A stretch of DNA of 64,000 nucleotides from Ferdinandcohnia salidurans (GCF_042680725.1 NZ_JBHUEK010000029.1:62001-126000); one strand, 5' to 3'; counted from the stretch's first letter, positions 1 through 8,626 are shown. The notes: a model not told the origin generated them from the letters alone. Numbers and translations: made by a program.

Positions 1-259
1 AGGAAAACGCGTCGGTATATCGCGATATATCCTCTTAATCGGGGTAATGAAGAGGAAATCATGGCGGTAGACTCAGAGAAATCCTCATCACCATGCTCAA
101 TTTGCCCCCACGTCCCAATCCATTTCCCACACGAGAGCTTTATTAGAATCTTGTACAATACCAAAGCACATTAATCGGAACCAATCTAACCAATCTAACA
201 TAATCTGTTATGAAGGCCCAAAAATTCATACTAATAAATGAGCAGCAGGAGGGTTACAG
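1..259. other. Left edge, no assignable gene
   Basis: Two short open frames enter from the left edge on the plus strand. One ends at the TAA at 172-174 and one at the TAG near 68-70. Either could be the 3' end of a gene outside the window, but neither resembles a family I recognise. A short direct repeat (CCAATCTAAC) occurs near 182-200. The only firm signal is the AGGAGG-type site just before 260. Confidence 0.3.
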
Positions 260-589
260 ATGTTTTATGCACGGTTGGTTCAATATAAACTAGGAAATGG
301 GCAGAGGTTAACCGCAGAGAAGCTAACAAAAGAGTTTGATCGAGTTAGTAGAGGGCTAATGGGATTTAGAGGGAATGTCTATTTTTTTGATGATTCTTCT
401 GGTGAGTATCGAGCAGTAAACTATTGGGATACCAAACAAGATGCCGAGTCTGCACATAAGGTAATCTCTCCAAAATTAGAAGAAGCGTTACAGCAATATA
501 CCAATGAAAAGCCTACTTATCGCTTCTTTGAAGTATTTGATGCCATTGATGATGGGGAGATTATCTCATCACATACCATAACTAAATGA
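260..589 (+). CDS. Small ABM-like (dimeric alpha-beta barrel) protein
   Basis: A 109-residue soluble protein with no signal peptide or membrane segment. It starts at an ATG seven bases after a GGAGGG site. Its length and its alternating beta/alpha pattern, with a central 'YFFDDSSGEYRAVNYWDT' stretch and aromatic residues near the C terminus, resemble the antibiotic-biosynthesis-monooxygenase/dimeric ferredoxin-like barrel fold. That assignment is by general pattern only. Some members degrade haem or oxidise small aromatics, but no catalytic residue can be named here. It is monocistronic, closed by a strong terminator at once downstream. Confidence 0.6.
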   Translation: MFYARLVQYKLGNGQRLTAEKLTKEFDRVSRGLMGFRGNVYFFDDSSGEYRAVNYWDTKQDAESAHKVISPKLEEALQQYTNEKPTYRFFEVFDAIDDGEIISSHTITK

Positions 590-591
590 AA

Positions 592-619
592 AAAGAGCTT
601 GGTAATTCAAGCTCTTTTT
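592..619 (+). terminator. Rho-independent terminator after the ABM-like gene
   Basis: Arms AAAGAGCTTG and CAAGCTCTTT enclose a six-base loop and run into T residues. It begins three bases after the stop codon. Confidence 0.85.
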
Positions 620-678
620 ATGTGCCAACAAGAGTTGGACGGAGGAATACACAAACTTCCATATTTTAACAGGGGCAT

Positions 679-700
679 AGGACCTGTCCCTGTGTCCCAT
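679..700. repeat. Partial copy of the GGACCTGTCCC palindromic element
   Basis: A partial right arm of the dispersed palindrome found complete at 4853-4922 and elsewhere. It abuts the stop codon of the minus-strand GIY-YIG gene. Confidence 0.7.
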
Positions 701-1056
701 TATTTTTTCTTGTTGTATCCACGGTCTTCGTAGGGTTGGAGGTGTTCTAACCATTTGTTTTCGAGTTCTTGTAATGCTTCTTTTTCATTGTAGTAGGGAT
801 CGTTTTTCTTTTTGAGTGTTTCTAGTATCTCAAAATTGAATGCAATTGCCCCGTAATGATTCCAATCTTCTTGGAGTGCTTTGTTCGTAGGTGAGGCTGT
901 GCCTGCTTCTAAACTGAATTTTAACCCGTTTAGTGTTTTAAAATTCCTCGTGCTTCCAATGAAAAGCTTCCCATTTTGGTTATTTTTTATTTGATATACA
1001 CCAGCTTCAATTGGCATTTCTTTATATTGTTGTTTCAGTTCTTTTTTTCGATCCAT
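700..1056 (-). CDS. GIY-YIG domain protein
   Basis: A 118-residue protein with the two short GIY-YIG nuclease motifs near its N terminus: G19-V-Y21 and F32-I-G34, followed by R37. The rest is charged and helical. Standalone GIY-YIG proteins are small putative endonucleases of uncertain substrate. The ATG at 1056 is preferred over a GTG at 1065 because AGTGAG lies at a proper distance. The gene follows the DUF2087 regulator by about 20 bases on the same strand, so the two are probably co-transcribed. Catalytic competence was not verified: the downstream Glu and Asn of the fold were not mapped. Confidence 0.75.
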   Translation of the reverse strand: MDRKKELKQQYKEMPIEAGVYQIKNNQNGKLFIGSTRNFKTLNGLKFSLEAGTASPTNKALQEDWNHYGAIAFNFEILETLKKKNDPYYNEKEALQELENKWLEHLQPYEDRGYNKKK

Positions 1057-1076
1057 AGTGGACACTCACTTTCTCT

Positions 1077-1832
1077 TTATTGTTTTAGCCAATATTGACT
1101 GCCATCTTTCTTTCGTTCTAAAAATCCATAACTGATTAAATATCTTCGAATCAATACAAAGTCTTCAAACAGTCCTTTTAATATCTGGTTGATTTCTCTT
1201 TCGGTGTATGTGATGTTACTCTCAAAACGTTTTGTTATTTCACGCAAAACAATCAGTCTTTGTTTTTCTTTTGGTGGGAATTTTAGTAATCGACCATTGA
1301 TCCCTTCTGGTAAAAACTTATCAATGATTTCTTGTTGCTCCTGCTCTGTAACAGCATATCGATCATCAACCATTGTCGCTGTTTTATGAGGGGTAACAAA
1401 GGCTGGTGCGTATTGATCTTTTTCTTTTAGCAACTCCATGATGGCTAAGAAGGTCTTAGCTTGGCGTTCTTTTTCTTTTAATGCAAAACGATGATGTCTA
1501 ATTGTAGAGGTACTGCCAATCCCCATGTCTGCTTGAACTTCTTTATCGCTTTTTCCTTGGTAGAAAAGACGAAGTAGCTGATTTTGATGATCCGTAAGCC
1601 CAGTTAGTTTTTTATCAAGCTCGATTAAGTAATCAAATACAGATTGATGGGTAGCTTCGATATGAATACGTATATATCTTTCTGCTTCATAAAGAACTTT
1701 TTCATGAGGATAAATGACCCCTTTTTCTATTTTCTCGCCGCATAAAAGGCAGACATATGAATCTGACTCTTGGATATACCCCTTTTTAAGTTCATCTACT
1801 GAGGCATTCCAAAAATTTTCCGACATATCCAT
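1077..1832 (-). CDS. Zinc-finger / HTH / DUF2087 transcriptional regulator
   Basis: A 251-residue protein in three parts. Residues 28-62 carry C28-x2-C31 and H57-x4-H62, a likely C2H2-type zinc site. Residues about 80-115 form a LuxR-like helix-turn-helix ('GKSDKEVQADMGIGSTSTIR'). The C terminus from about 180 matches DUF2087 ('FPPKEKQRLIVLREI', 'YLISYGFLERKKDG'), a domain common at the end of small Bacillus regulators. It is upstream of, and probably in operon with, the GIY-YIG gene. The ribosome binding site is weak. An AT-rich leader with several TTTGATTGA-like segments lies upstream. The target is unknown. Confidence 0.75.
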   Translation of the reverse strand: MDMSENFWNASVDELKKGYIQESDSYVCLLCGEKIEKGVIYPHEKVLYEAERYIRIHIEATHQSVFDYLIELDKKLTGLTDHQNQLLRLFYQGKSDKEVQADMGIGSTSTIRHHRFALKEKERQAKTFLAIMELLKEKDQYAPAFVTPHKTATMVDDRYAVTEQEQQEIIDKFLPEGINGRLLKFPPKEKQRLIVLREITKRFESNITYTEREINQILKGLFEDFVLIRRYLISYGFLERKKDGSQYWLKQ

Positions 1833-1993
1833 TGCTTAAACACATCCGTTCAAAGTTTGATTGAGAACAAACACTTTTATGAAATGTTTATCTTTTAATC
1901 AAAATTCTATAGTGTCTTTAGTTAAAAGTCAAACATTTTATCTAACTGTTTGTATAAAAGCAAACGTTTTGTTTTAAAGTTTAATTATCATAC

Positions 1994-2027
1994 AAAAAAG
2001 ACTAGGACCTATTTATCCTAGTCTTTT
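1994..2027 (-). terminator. Terminator after the HAD phosphatase gene
   Basis: Arms AAAAGACTAGGA and TCCTAGTCTTTT with an A/T tail on both sides. It lies just past the stop codon of the minus-strand HAD gene. Confidence 0.8.
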
Positions 2028-2030
2028 CAT

Positions 2031-2819
2031 TTATTCAACCAGCCCCAGCTGTTTTAATCCGTTGTATACACCGGAGTGCTCGACATCCGTTGTTTTATTT
2101 TTTGCATAAGAAAATAAATCGGGATTGGCATTTCCCATGGCAAATCCAGAGCCGACTGCTGATAGCATTTCTTTGTCATTCATGCCATCTCCAAAAGCAG
2201 CCGCTTGTTCAGTTGATATGTGAAGGGAAGCTAACACAGCTTTTACGGCAACCCCTTTGTTTACCTTATCACGAATGACATCGTGACATGTTCTCATACC
2301 ATCCACATTAACGGAGGAGAGATGAATCCCATCGAAATGTTCGAACCTTTTTTCTGAATGTTCCTCAGTCGTAATAATCGTGGAACCTAAAATTTCCTCT
2401 TTTTTCGTTTCATCGTAAATCGCATTTTTCCGTAGATGGAAGGTTTTGATGAACTCTTTTACAATTTTAGATTCCATGCTAGTGAAGATATTTTTGTTTT
2501 GAGAATATAGAACAATATCGTAATTGTTTTCCTTGGTCGTATGTAAAAGGTTGTCAACTAAGCTAGCCGGAAGTGGCTCATTAAACAGTGTTACGCCCCG
2601 ATGAATGGCAAAAGCACCATTATATGCGATATAGGATGAAATTGACAGTTCGTCTCCAATATCCGTTATTTCATGAAGCGGTCTACCCGTTGCGAGAAAT
2701 ACTTCAATTCCACTTTGCTGAAGGTGGGCTACCGCCTTTTTGGTGGATTCTTCAATGGTATCGTCCGGTCGTAAAATCGTTCCGTCTATGTCAAGAAAGA
2801 CAATTTTTATATCAGGCAT
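2031..2819 (-). CDS. Cof-type HAD-IIB hydrolase
   Basis: A 262-residue soluble phosphatase of the HAD superfamily. Motif I is D10-I-D12-G-T14, with D10 the expected nucleophile. The C-terminal motif GDGMND starts near residue 210. The region between is a large type IIB cap, as in B. subtilis YkrA/YxeH-type proteins. These act on sugar phosphates, flavin mononucleotide or similar small phosphates in the cytoplasm, and the exact substrate cannot be read from sequence. The gene is alone, with a terminator downstream. Confidence 0.88.
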   Translation of the reverse strand: MPDIKIVFLDIDGTILRPDDTIEESTKKAVAHLQQSGIEVFLATGRPLHEITDIGDELSISSYIAYNGAFAIHRGVTLFNEPLPASLVDNLLHTTKENNYDIVLYSQNKNIFTSMESKIVKEFIKTFHLRKNAIYDETKKEEILGSTIITTEEHSEKRFEHFDGIHLSSVNVDGMRTCHDVIRDKVNKGVAVKAVLASLHISTEQAAAFGDGMNDKEMLSAVGSGFAMGNANPDLFSYAKNKTTDVEHSGVYNGLKQLGLVE

Positions 2820-3146
2820 TTATTTTCTCCTTTTTAACTTTATTCAGCGTTCATCGCTCATTTAATACAGTTACAGAATTAATTCATTGTGGAGGTTCAA
2901 ACTTAGAATGAATAAAGTTAAAGCCTCCGGCGGATGCCACGATTTTTCAAAGGTAATTTTTCGAGCATAAGATCAAAGACTAAAAACGCCACTTCCTGTG
3001 GCAACGTCTTTGTGACCCACCTCGTGTGGGCCTAAAAAAATCGGGCGGCAAATACGCCAAGGCGTATTTGATAATAGTATACCACGTTAGTTTGAAACCA
3101 TCTTGGGTGTTTATACGTATGAATAAGTATGAAGGAGGGGACGGAT
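2820..3146. other. Intergenic region filled by a dispersed repeat
   Basis: Apart from the ribosome binding sites of the flanking genes, this stretch is mainly the dispersed repeat at about 2909-3070. No additional gene was found. Confidence 0.6.
2909..3070. repeat. Dispersed intergenic repeat, long copy
   Basis: Begins AATAAAGTTAAAGCCTCCGG and continues to GGCAAATACGCCAAGGCG. The same two ends occur at 24384-24490, where a central segment of about 60 bases is missing. The central part contains ACGCC...GGCAACGTC, able to fold into stems. This is a non-coding repeat of the kind scattered through Bacillus genomes. Confidence 0.8.
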
Positions 3147-4853
3147 ATGCGCGCGAAAATGGGTGGCATCATTTTATTACTAATATTTCTTTTACTTTTT
3201 CCCATGCAAGGGTTTGCGGTCGATTTTTGGATCAATGATGTGAAAATGGATGCGCATTTGCAGGATGACGGTACTGTTTACGTAACGGAAACTCATACAT
3301 ACGAATTTGAAGGTGAGTTTAACGGGATAACACGGACTGTCATCCCGAAGGAAGGAAGTACGATTAAGGACTTTTCCGCTACTGAAAATGGAGCGGAGTT
3401 ACGAGTAGAAAAGGAAGATGATCTTTATAAAATTCATCGTAAGGGTGAGGACGAGACAATTACAGTCACACTTTCCTATACGATTGAAAAGGGTTTGGAA
3501 ATTTATCAGGATGTAGCTCAATTTTATTGGCCATTTTTTGATAATCGGAATGAGGCGACCTATGAAAATCTCGTCATCACAGTTCATCCGCCTCAATCCA
3601 CGAGTGATGTGATTGCATTCGGGTATGATGAGGCATTTCAAAAGGAAACTGTGAAATCGGACGGCTCTGTTGTCTATCAGTTCGGAGAAGTTCCAAGTGA
3701 ATCAAATGGAGATATTCGGATTGCTTATGATGTTAGTCTTTTTTCTGGAGCAAGCTATGTGACCTCTGATAAACCGATGAAAGCAGAAATTATGAATGCA
3801 AAAAATGAACTGCTTGCGAAAGCGCAGGAATGGACTGAGACACAAGACACTCTTTCTAAGGTAGCGATTGTGTTAGTACCGCTTTTAGCATTAGTGTTTA
3901 TTCTCATAATGATACGAAATCGGATGGAAGGTCGAGCGAAGTTAGCTGTATTAAAAAGAGAAATGACAAATCCGGGTGCACTCCCCAAACAGGATCTTAG
4001 CTTGCCTGCAACTATCCGTTTTACTAACTACAATTATCTACCACAAGGGCAGTCGATGGCAGCTGGGTTATTGGATTTGGTGAGAAAGAAGATGGTTAGA
4101 CAGGTGAATGATGAAAAGTTTCAGCTAATGAATCAGGCAGGGGCACTGCCGCATGAGAGCCTATTAATTGAGTGGTTATTTGAAAAAATAGGCCGAAATG
4201 GGGAGTTTAGTTTTACAGACCTAGAAGACTATGCAAAAAACAAGAAGAACTCCGATAGTTACTCTAGCTTCCAAATGAAATGGGGCGAGGCTGTTCGTAA
4301 CGAAGTAAAGGAGCGCCATCTCTATGAGGACAAATCAAAGTTCAAATTGTTTCTTGGGCTCTTAAGCATTATACTGGTCCCGTTTTTAATCTTGTTCCCA
4401 ATGTATGAGTTATTTTCTTGGTTTGTTTTGGATTTGATTTTGTTTGGAGGAATCATCATCTACTTGATTGCCTATCGACCGAAAAACCAAGAAGGTTTGC
4501 GAATTTACCATGAATGGTTCCTGTTTAAAATGAGTTATAAAACATTGTCAGCGGATGAATGGAAAAAATGGTCCGAGGATGACCAGATGCGTGCCTATAT
4601 TTACGGACTTGGTATGGGAGACAAGGAAATGAAAAAGCAGAACGAGGATCTGATATCCGCAATTACTAAGCCTTATTACAATAATAGCGCTGGTTTTTAT
4701 CCTTATTCGGTAGCGTCATTTGGCTATGTTGGACCAAACGCATCAGCCCACTTTGAATCTGCCAATGAATCCATTGGAAGTGGAAGCAGTAGTTCGAGCA
4801 GCACAGGTGGAGGAGGAACCGGTGGCGGCGGAGGCGGTTCCGGAGCATTTTAG
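3147..4853 (+). CDS. DUF2207 membrane protein with glycine-rich tail
   Basis: A 568-residue protein. The ATG at 3147 is chosen because GGAGGGG precedes it; the ATG 18 bases upstream contains that site. There is a Sec signal peptide (residues 1-24), then an extracellular beta-rich domain typical of DUF2207 to about residue 230. A membrane segment lies near 240, a cytoplasmic stretch follows, then two adjacent membrane segments near 400-440. The tail is Ser then Gly rich, ending GGGGGGSGAF. DUF2207 proteins are widespread and uncharacterised. The Gly/Ser tail suggests a flexible or surface-sticky end. It stands alone. Confidence 0.85.
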   Translation: MRAKMGGIILLLIFLLLFPMQGFAVDFWINDVKMDAHLQDDGTVYVTETHTYEFEGEFNGITRTVIPKEGSTIKDFSATENGAELRVEKEDDLYKIHRKGEDETITVTLSYTIEKGLEIYQDVAQFYWPFFDNRNEATYENLVITVHPPQSTSDVIAFGYDEAFQKETVKSDGSVVYQFGEVPSESNGDIRIAYDVSLFSGASYVTSDKPMKAEIMNAKNELLAKAQEWTETQDTLSKVAIVLVPLLALVFILIMIRNRMEGRAKLAVLKREMTNPGALPKQDLSLPATIRFTNYNYLPQGQSMAAGLLDLVRKKMVRQVNDEKFQLMNQAGALPHESLLIEWLFEKIGRNGEFSFTDLEDYAKNKKNSDSYSSFQMKWGEAVRNEVKERHLYEDKSKFKLFLGLLSIILVPFLILFPMYELFSWFVLDLILFGGIIIYLIAYRPKNQEGLRIYHEWFLFKMSYKTLSADEWKKWSEDDQMRAYIYGLGMGDKEMKKQNEDLISAITKPYYNNSAGFYPYSVASFGYVGPNASAHFESANESIGSGSSSSSSTGGGGTGGGGGGSGAF

Positions 4854-4922
4854 GGACACAGGGACAGGTCCCGCGTCCCACCATATTTTTACAGGGACAG
4901 TGTACCTGTCCCTCTGTCCCAC
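4853..4922. repeat. Palindromic GGGACAGGTCCC element, full copy
   Basis: A left arm GGGACACAGGGACAGGTCCC and a right arm ending CCTGTCCCTCTGTCCCAC are separated by a T-rich loop. The two arms are nearly reverse complements. It begins at the stop codon of the DUF2207 gene. Confidence 0.85.
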
Positions 4923-4925
4923 AAA

Positions 4926-4957
4926 TTAAAGCGGGAGCCCACGGGCTTCCGCTTTAC
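4926..4957. terminator. Bidirectional terminator
   Basis: AAAGCGGGAGCCC and GGGCTTCCGCTTT form a long stem with A/T ends on both sides. It serves the convergent DUF2207 and glutamate dehydrogenase genes. Confidence 0.8.
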
Positions 4958-4963
4958 TTATTG

Positions 4964-6340
4964 TCAGTATAATTTTCCTTGTCGATATAGGACTGTTGAT
5001 AGTCTTGTGACGGCATGAATATAACAGTTTTGGCGCAGTGTGAAGGAGTCTCCGAAGAATGTCGGTAAGATTGCATCCAATGTTGCTTTCATTTTTTGCA
5101 ATAGCTGACTAAACACTTCTTCCTCGGAATAAAACTGAGTTTCACGACCCTGCAGCCACTCTAAGTAAGAAACGATAACACCGCCTGCGTTTGCGAGAAT
5201 GTCCGGTACAATCAGGGCACCTTTTTTACTTAAGAAGTCGTCCGCGTCCTTTGTTATAGGGGCATTCGCACCCTCGACAATAATGGGTGCTTTAATTTTC
5301 TCCATATTATCCTTATGGATTTGATCCTCTAAGGCAGCGAGAATGAGGGTGTCTACATCTAGATAAAGGATGGCCTCTCGGTCAAGGATTTCAGCCTTAA
5401 CGCCAGCTGCGGCTAGCTCCTCATCAGAAATAGGAAGATCCCCTTTGTTGCTCTTCGTGAATTTCACAAGGGATGGGACGTTTAAACCGTCCTCATTAAA
5501 TAAAGTAACATTCCGGTCACTAACAGCTACAACTTTATTTTGCAAATTGGAACATTGATAAGCCTCTAGAGCAGCTACAGAACCAACGTTACCGAAGCCT
5601 TGAACTGCGAGCTTCATTGCCTGATTTTCAAATTTGGACACGGTCTTTGCAAACACATTATCCGTTTTCGTAAGTAGGCTCTTTTGATTTTGAAGAAAAT
5701 CATGAAACAGATAACGGAACGTAAAATAGACACCTTTCCCAGTAGCTTCACGGCGACCTAATGAACCACCATTGACCACGCTTTTGCCGGTAAAACTCCC
5801 TCGATAGGGTGTGCCAGGTCGGATGCTTTTATATTCTGCCATCATCCAGTCCATCTCGCGCTCGCCTGAACCAACGTCTGGTGCTGGGATATCTTTATCA
5901 GGACCGAGACTATCTGAAAAATAACGTACATATTTTTTACAAATTAAATGTAGTTCTTTTTCAGAAAGTGTTCTAGGATTGATAACGAGTCCGCCTTTTC
6001 CTCCACCAAAAGGAACGTCATGAAGGGCATTCTTTAATGTCATCAGAGATGCAAGGTTAATTACTTCATCTTCATTGACTGTTTCGTGAAAACGGATTCC
6101 ACCTTTATAAGGCCCTAAAGCATTATTATGCTGGACGCGATAGGCGGGAATTCGAACCACTTGACCATTTTCTAATGGGATTCTTAAAAAAGACTTATGA
6201 ACATGATTCGGGGTTGATAGTATTGAGGCTAGTGAGGTAAAAGCTTGCTCACGGGTTTCCCCAGCTAACTCTGGAATAAACGTGTCATCCTTCATTAATG
6301 CATCTAATGATTCTTGGACAATTAGCTTTGTTTTATTCAA
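4964..6340 (-). CDS. Glutamate dehydrogenase family (Glu/Leu/Phe/Val dehydrogenase)
   Basis: Oxidative deamination of glutamate to 2-oxoglutarate, or the reverse, with NAD(P)H. About 458 residues, normal for the hexameric family. The substrate-binding segment 'GPYKGGIRFH' is present, then the catalytic-lysine motif 'PFGGGKGGL', 'DIPAPDVGSGEREMDW', and a Rossmann domain with 'VQGFGNVG'. Unusual inserts compared with RocG/GudB include 'SKFENQAMKLA' before the Rossmann motif. The start is taken at TTG 6340, seven bases after AAGGAGG. The ATG at 6346 lies only one base after that site. Coenzyme preference was not determined. Confidence 0.9.
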   Translation of the reverse strand: MNKTKLIVQESLDALMKDDTFIPELAGETREQAFTSLASILSTPNHVHKSFLRIPLENGQVVRIPAYRVQHNNALGPYKGGIRFHETVNEDEVINLASLMTLKNALHDVPFGGGKGGLVINPRTLSEKELHLICKKYVRYFSDSLGPDKDIPAPDVGSGEREMDWMMAEYKSIRPGTPYRGSFTGKSVVNGGSLGRREATGKGVYFTFRYLFHDFLQNQKSLLTKTDNVFAKTVSKFENQAMKLAVQGFGNVGSVAALEAYQCSNLQNKVVAVSDRNVTLFNEDGLNVPSLVKFTKSNKGDLPISDEELAAAGVKAEILDREAILYLDVDTLILAALEDQIHKDNMEKIKAPIIVEGANAPITKDADDFLSKKGALIVPDILANAGGVIVSYLEWLQGRETQFYSEEEVFSQLLQKMKATLDAILPTFFGDSFTLRQNCYIHAVTRLSTVLYRQGKLY

Positions 6341-6410
6341 TTCCATTCCTCCTTGTTGAAAGCGTTGTTACAGGTATAATTGTAACATATTGATAGTGTA
6401 AATGTTGGTC

Positions 6411-6439
6411 TGGGACACTGTACCTGTCCCCTTGTCCCA
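6411..6439. repeat. Partial palindromic element copy
   Basis: TGGGACACTGTACCTGTCCC and following bases match the right arm of the dispersed element, between two divergent genes. Confidence 0.7.
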
Positions 6440-6507
6440 AGGAACAGGGGCGTTGCTCTACATAAAAATGGCTGTGAGAAGGAAAATACTAGAATGGAGG
6501 GATTTTG

Positions 6508-7848
6508 ATGAAATGTATTATTATAGGCGGCGATGCAGCGGGTATGAGTGCTGCTATGCAAATTGTACGGAATAGCTCAGGAAATTCGATTACCGTGTTC
6601 GAGAAAGGTGGCATCTATTCATATGGTCAATGTGGGTTGCCTTATGTAATAGGAGGGAAAATTGATTCCACAGACAAGGTGATTGCAAGAACACAACAAG
6701 AATTCAAAGAAAAGTATGATATTGATGCAAGGGTCTTTCATGAGGTAAAGAGCATTGATGCGAAACAAAAGGTTGTAAGAGGGATTAATCTTTCCACGGG
6801 AGAAAACTTTGAACAAGCATATGACCGTTTGTTAATTGCGACGGGTGCCAGTCCAGTTGTCCCAAATTGGGAAGGGAGTTCACTTCAGGGCGTCTTCACA
6901 CTAAAAACAATACCGGATACTGAAGAAATTTTAGATTATGTGTACAAGGGCTTCCGTGATGTTAAAGACGTAACAATCATCGGTGGTGGTTATATAGGTC
7001 TTGAAATGGCAGAGAGCTTTGCGGAAATAGGAAAAAAAGTCACCATCATTGAGAGAAACGATCAGCTTGCTGGAATTTTCGATCGAGATCTTGCTGACCT
7101 CATTCACGATGAGGCGAAGAAGCATCATCTAACACTAAGACTTGGGGAATCAGTAGAAGGTTTTATTGGAAATAATTTTGTTGAATCAGTAAAAACGGAG
7201 AAAGGTGAAATTAAATCGGATTTGGTTTTAATTGCCGTGGGAGTGAAGCCAAATACAGCGTTTATTAATGGTACGGGAATTGTAACAGGAATAAAGGGAG
7301 CGATCCAAGTAAATTCGTCTATGCAAACAAATGTGGAGGATATTTTTGCAGCGGGTGACTGCGCAACACAGTATCACCGAATCAAGGAGCGGGATGATTA
7401 TATTCCTCTTGGGACTCATGCCAACAAACAGGGGCAGATCGCTGGCTTGAATATGGTCAATTTACATAAAACCTTTAAAGGTGTAGTCGGGACATCGATT
7501 ATCAAGTTTTTTGACTTATCACTTGGTCGAACTGGGCTCTCAGAAAAAGAAGCGGAAAGGTTGAATATACCAACTGCTTCTGTCACAATCCGTGCGCGAG
7601 ACATTGCGGGCTATTATCCAGATGCAAAGAAGATGACCGTGAAATTAATCTACCATAAAGTCACCCGTAAGCTACTTGGTGGACAAATCATTGGCGAAAG
7701 TGGCGTAGACAAACGGATTGACGTCCTATCCACGGCCCTATTTCACAACATGTCTATAGACGAATTATTGGATTTGGATTTAGCATATGCCCCACCTTAC
7801 AATGGCGTTTGGGATCCCATTCAGCAGGCTGCAAGAAAAGCAAAATAG
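6508..7848 (+). CDS. CoA-disulfide-reductase-type FAD/NAD(P)-dependent oxidoreductase
   Basis: A 446-residue flavoprotein. An N-terminal FAD site 'IIGGDAAGMSAA' is present, followed by the single redox cysteine C42 in 'SYGQCGLPY', the hallmark of CoA-disulfide reductases, NADH oxidases and persulfide reductases. A second dinucleotide fold 'VTIIGGGYIGLEMAES' near 155-170 binds NAD(P)H. 'IFAAGDCA' binds FAD near 285, and a dimerisation domain follows. The expected role is keeping low-molecular-weight thiols reduced in the cytoplasm. Start is ATG 6508, seven bases after GGAGG. It is divergent from glutamate dehydrogenase. No rhodanese domain is attached, so a persulfide-reductase fusion is excluded. 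Confidence 0.85.
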   Translation: MKCIIIGGDAAGMSAAMQIVRNSSGNSITVFEKGGIYSYGQCGLPYVIGGKIDSTDKVIARTQQEFKEKYDIDARVFHEVKSIDAKQKVVRGINLSTGENFEQAYDRLLIATGASPVVPNWEGSSLQGVFTLKTIPDTEEILDYVYKGFRDVKDVTIIGGGYIGLEMAESFAEIGKKVTIIERNDQLAGIFDRDLADLIHDEAKKHHLTLRLGESVEGFIGNNFVESVKTEKGEIKSDLVLIAVGVKPNTAFINGTGIVTGIKGAIQVNSSMQTNVEDIFAAGDCATQYHRIKERDDYIPLGTHANKQGQIAGLNMVNLHKTFKGVVGTSIIKFFDLSLGRTGLSEKEAERLNIPTASVTIRARDIAGYYPDAKKMTVKLIYHKVTRKLLGGQIIGESGVDKRIDVLSTALFHNMSIDELLDLDLAYAPPYNGVWDPIQQAARKAK

Positions 7849-7911
7849 GGACGCAGGTCTTGTGCCCTACCAAAAATTGGTGGGACAAAGGACCTGTCCC
7901 TGTGACCCACC
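7848..7911. repeat. Palindromic element, diverged full-length copy
   Basis: The left arm is decayed (GGGACGCAGGTCTTGTGCCC) while the right arm GGGACAAAGGACCTGTCCC is well kept. It ends where the queF promoter begins. Confidence 0.75.
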
Positions 7912-7915
7912 ATGC

Positions 7916-7944
7916 TTGACGTTTTTGGTGGGGTCTTATATTAT
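7916..7944 (+). promoter_or_regulatory. Sigma-A type promoter of the queF transcript
   Basis: TTGACG and TATTAT are separated by 17 bases, upstream of the riboswitch at a suitable distance. Confidence 0.55.
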
Positions 7945-7970
7945 ATGGGAAGATACTTGGTTTAATCGAG

Positions 7971-8006
7971 AGAGGTTCATAGCTTATAACCCTCTATAAA
8001 AAACTA
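7971..8006 (+). promoter_or_regulatory. preQ1-I riboswitch
   Basis: AGAGGTTC pairs with AACCCTCT around a short loop, followed by the A-rich pairing tail ATAAAAAACTA. This matches the class I preQ1 aptamer seen before B. subtilis queC. On binding preQ1, transcription should end at the hairpin at 8025-8052. It controls queF, a step of the queuosine pathway. Confidence 0.92.
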
Positions 8007-8024
8007 TGGATACATGACTATGAT

Positions 8025-8052
8025 GCCATGTCCATATTGGACGTGGCTTTTT
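8025..8052 (+). terminator. Riboswitch expression-platform terminator
   Basis: GCCATGTCCA and TGGACGTGGC form a ten-pair stem with one G-T pair, followed by TTTTT. It lies between the preQ1 aptamer and the queF ribosome binding site. Confidence 0.85.
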
Positions 8053-8106
8053 ATATGTTTGTCCAATTTAGTTTGAAAAGAATAGTAGAAAAGGGAGGTT
8101 TTTTTC

Positions 8107-8607
8107 ATGTCAGGAAGAAGTCATGAAGAAGGATTAAATGATTTAACTTTACTTGGAAATCAAAATACAAAATATAGTTTTGAGTATGCACCAGAGGTTT
8201 TAGAGTCTGTTGATAATTTACATCCAGACCGAGATTATTTTGTGAAGTTTAATTGCCCGGAGTTTACGAGTCTTTGCCCACTGACACATCAGCCGGATTT
8301 TGCAACGATGTACATTTCGTATGTTCCAGATAAGAAAATCGTAGAAAGTAAATCTTTAAAATTGTATTTATTTAGTTTCCGAAACCATGGTGATTTTCAC
8401 GAGGATTGCGTGAACATCATTATGAATGACCTTATTAAACTATTGGATCCACGTTATATCGAGGTATGGGGCAAGTTTACGCCACGCGGAGGCATTTCAA
8501 TCGATCCTTGGTGTAATTATGGTAAACCGGGTACGAAATATGAAGAAATGGCACAGTTTCGCTTGATGAACCACGACCTCTATCCTGAGAAAGTAGATAA
8601 CCGATAA
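8107..8607 (+). CDS. queF: NADPH-dependent 7-cyano-7-deazaguanine reductase QueF
   Basis: Reduces the nitrile preQ0 to the amine preQ1 with two NADPH, in queuosine-tRNA synthesis. It is 166 residues long, the unimodular type found in Bacillus. The catalytic cysteine is C57 in 'FTSLCPLTHQPD', with the proton donor D64. The signature 'ESKSLKLYLFSFRNHGDFHE' is intact. The start ATG follows GGGAGG. It is transcribed alone here, not with queCDE, under a preQ1-I riboswitch, so the product of the enzyme represses its own synthesis. A terminator follows. Confidence 0.97.
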   Translation: MSGRSHEEGLNDLTLLGNQNTKYSFEYAPEVLESVDNLHPDRDYFVKFNCPEFTSLCPLTHQPDFATMYISYVPDKKIVESKSLKLYLFSFRNHGDFHEDCVNIIMNDLIKLLDPRYIEVWGKFTPRGGISIDPWCNYGKPGTKYEEMAQFRLMNHDLYPEKVDNR

Positions 8608-8626
8608 GGGATTGTTTTAGATATGT

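Noticed and set aside
1..174. C-terminal part of an unknown gene
   Set aside because: Two open frames enter from the edge, but both are too short to judge and no family feature was seen.
7787..7999. 70-residue frame after the CoA-disulfide-reductase-type gene
   Set aside because: It is out of frame with the real gene, crosses the palindromic repeat and ends in the riboswitch.
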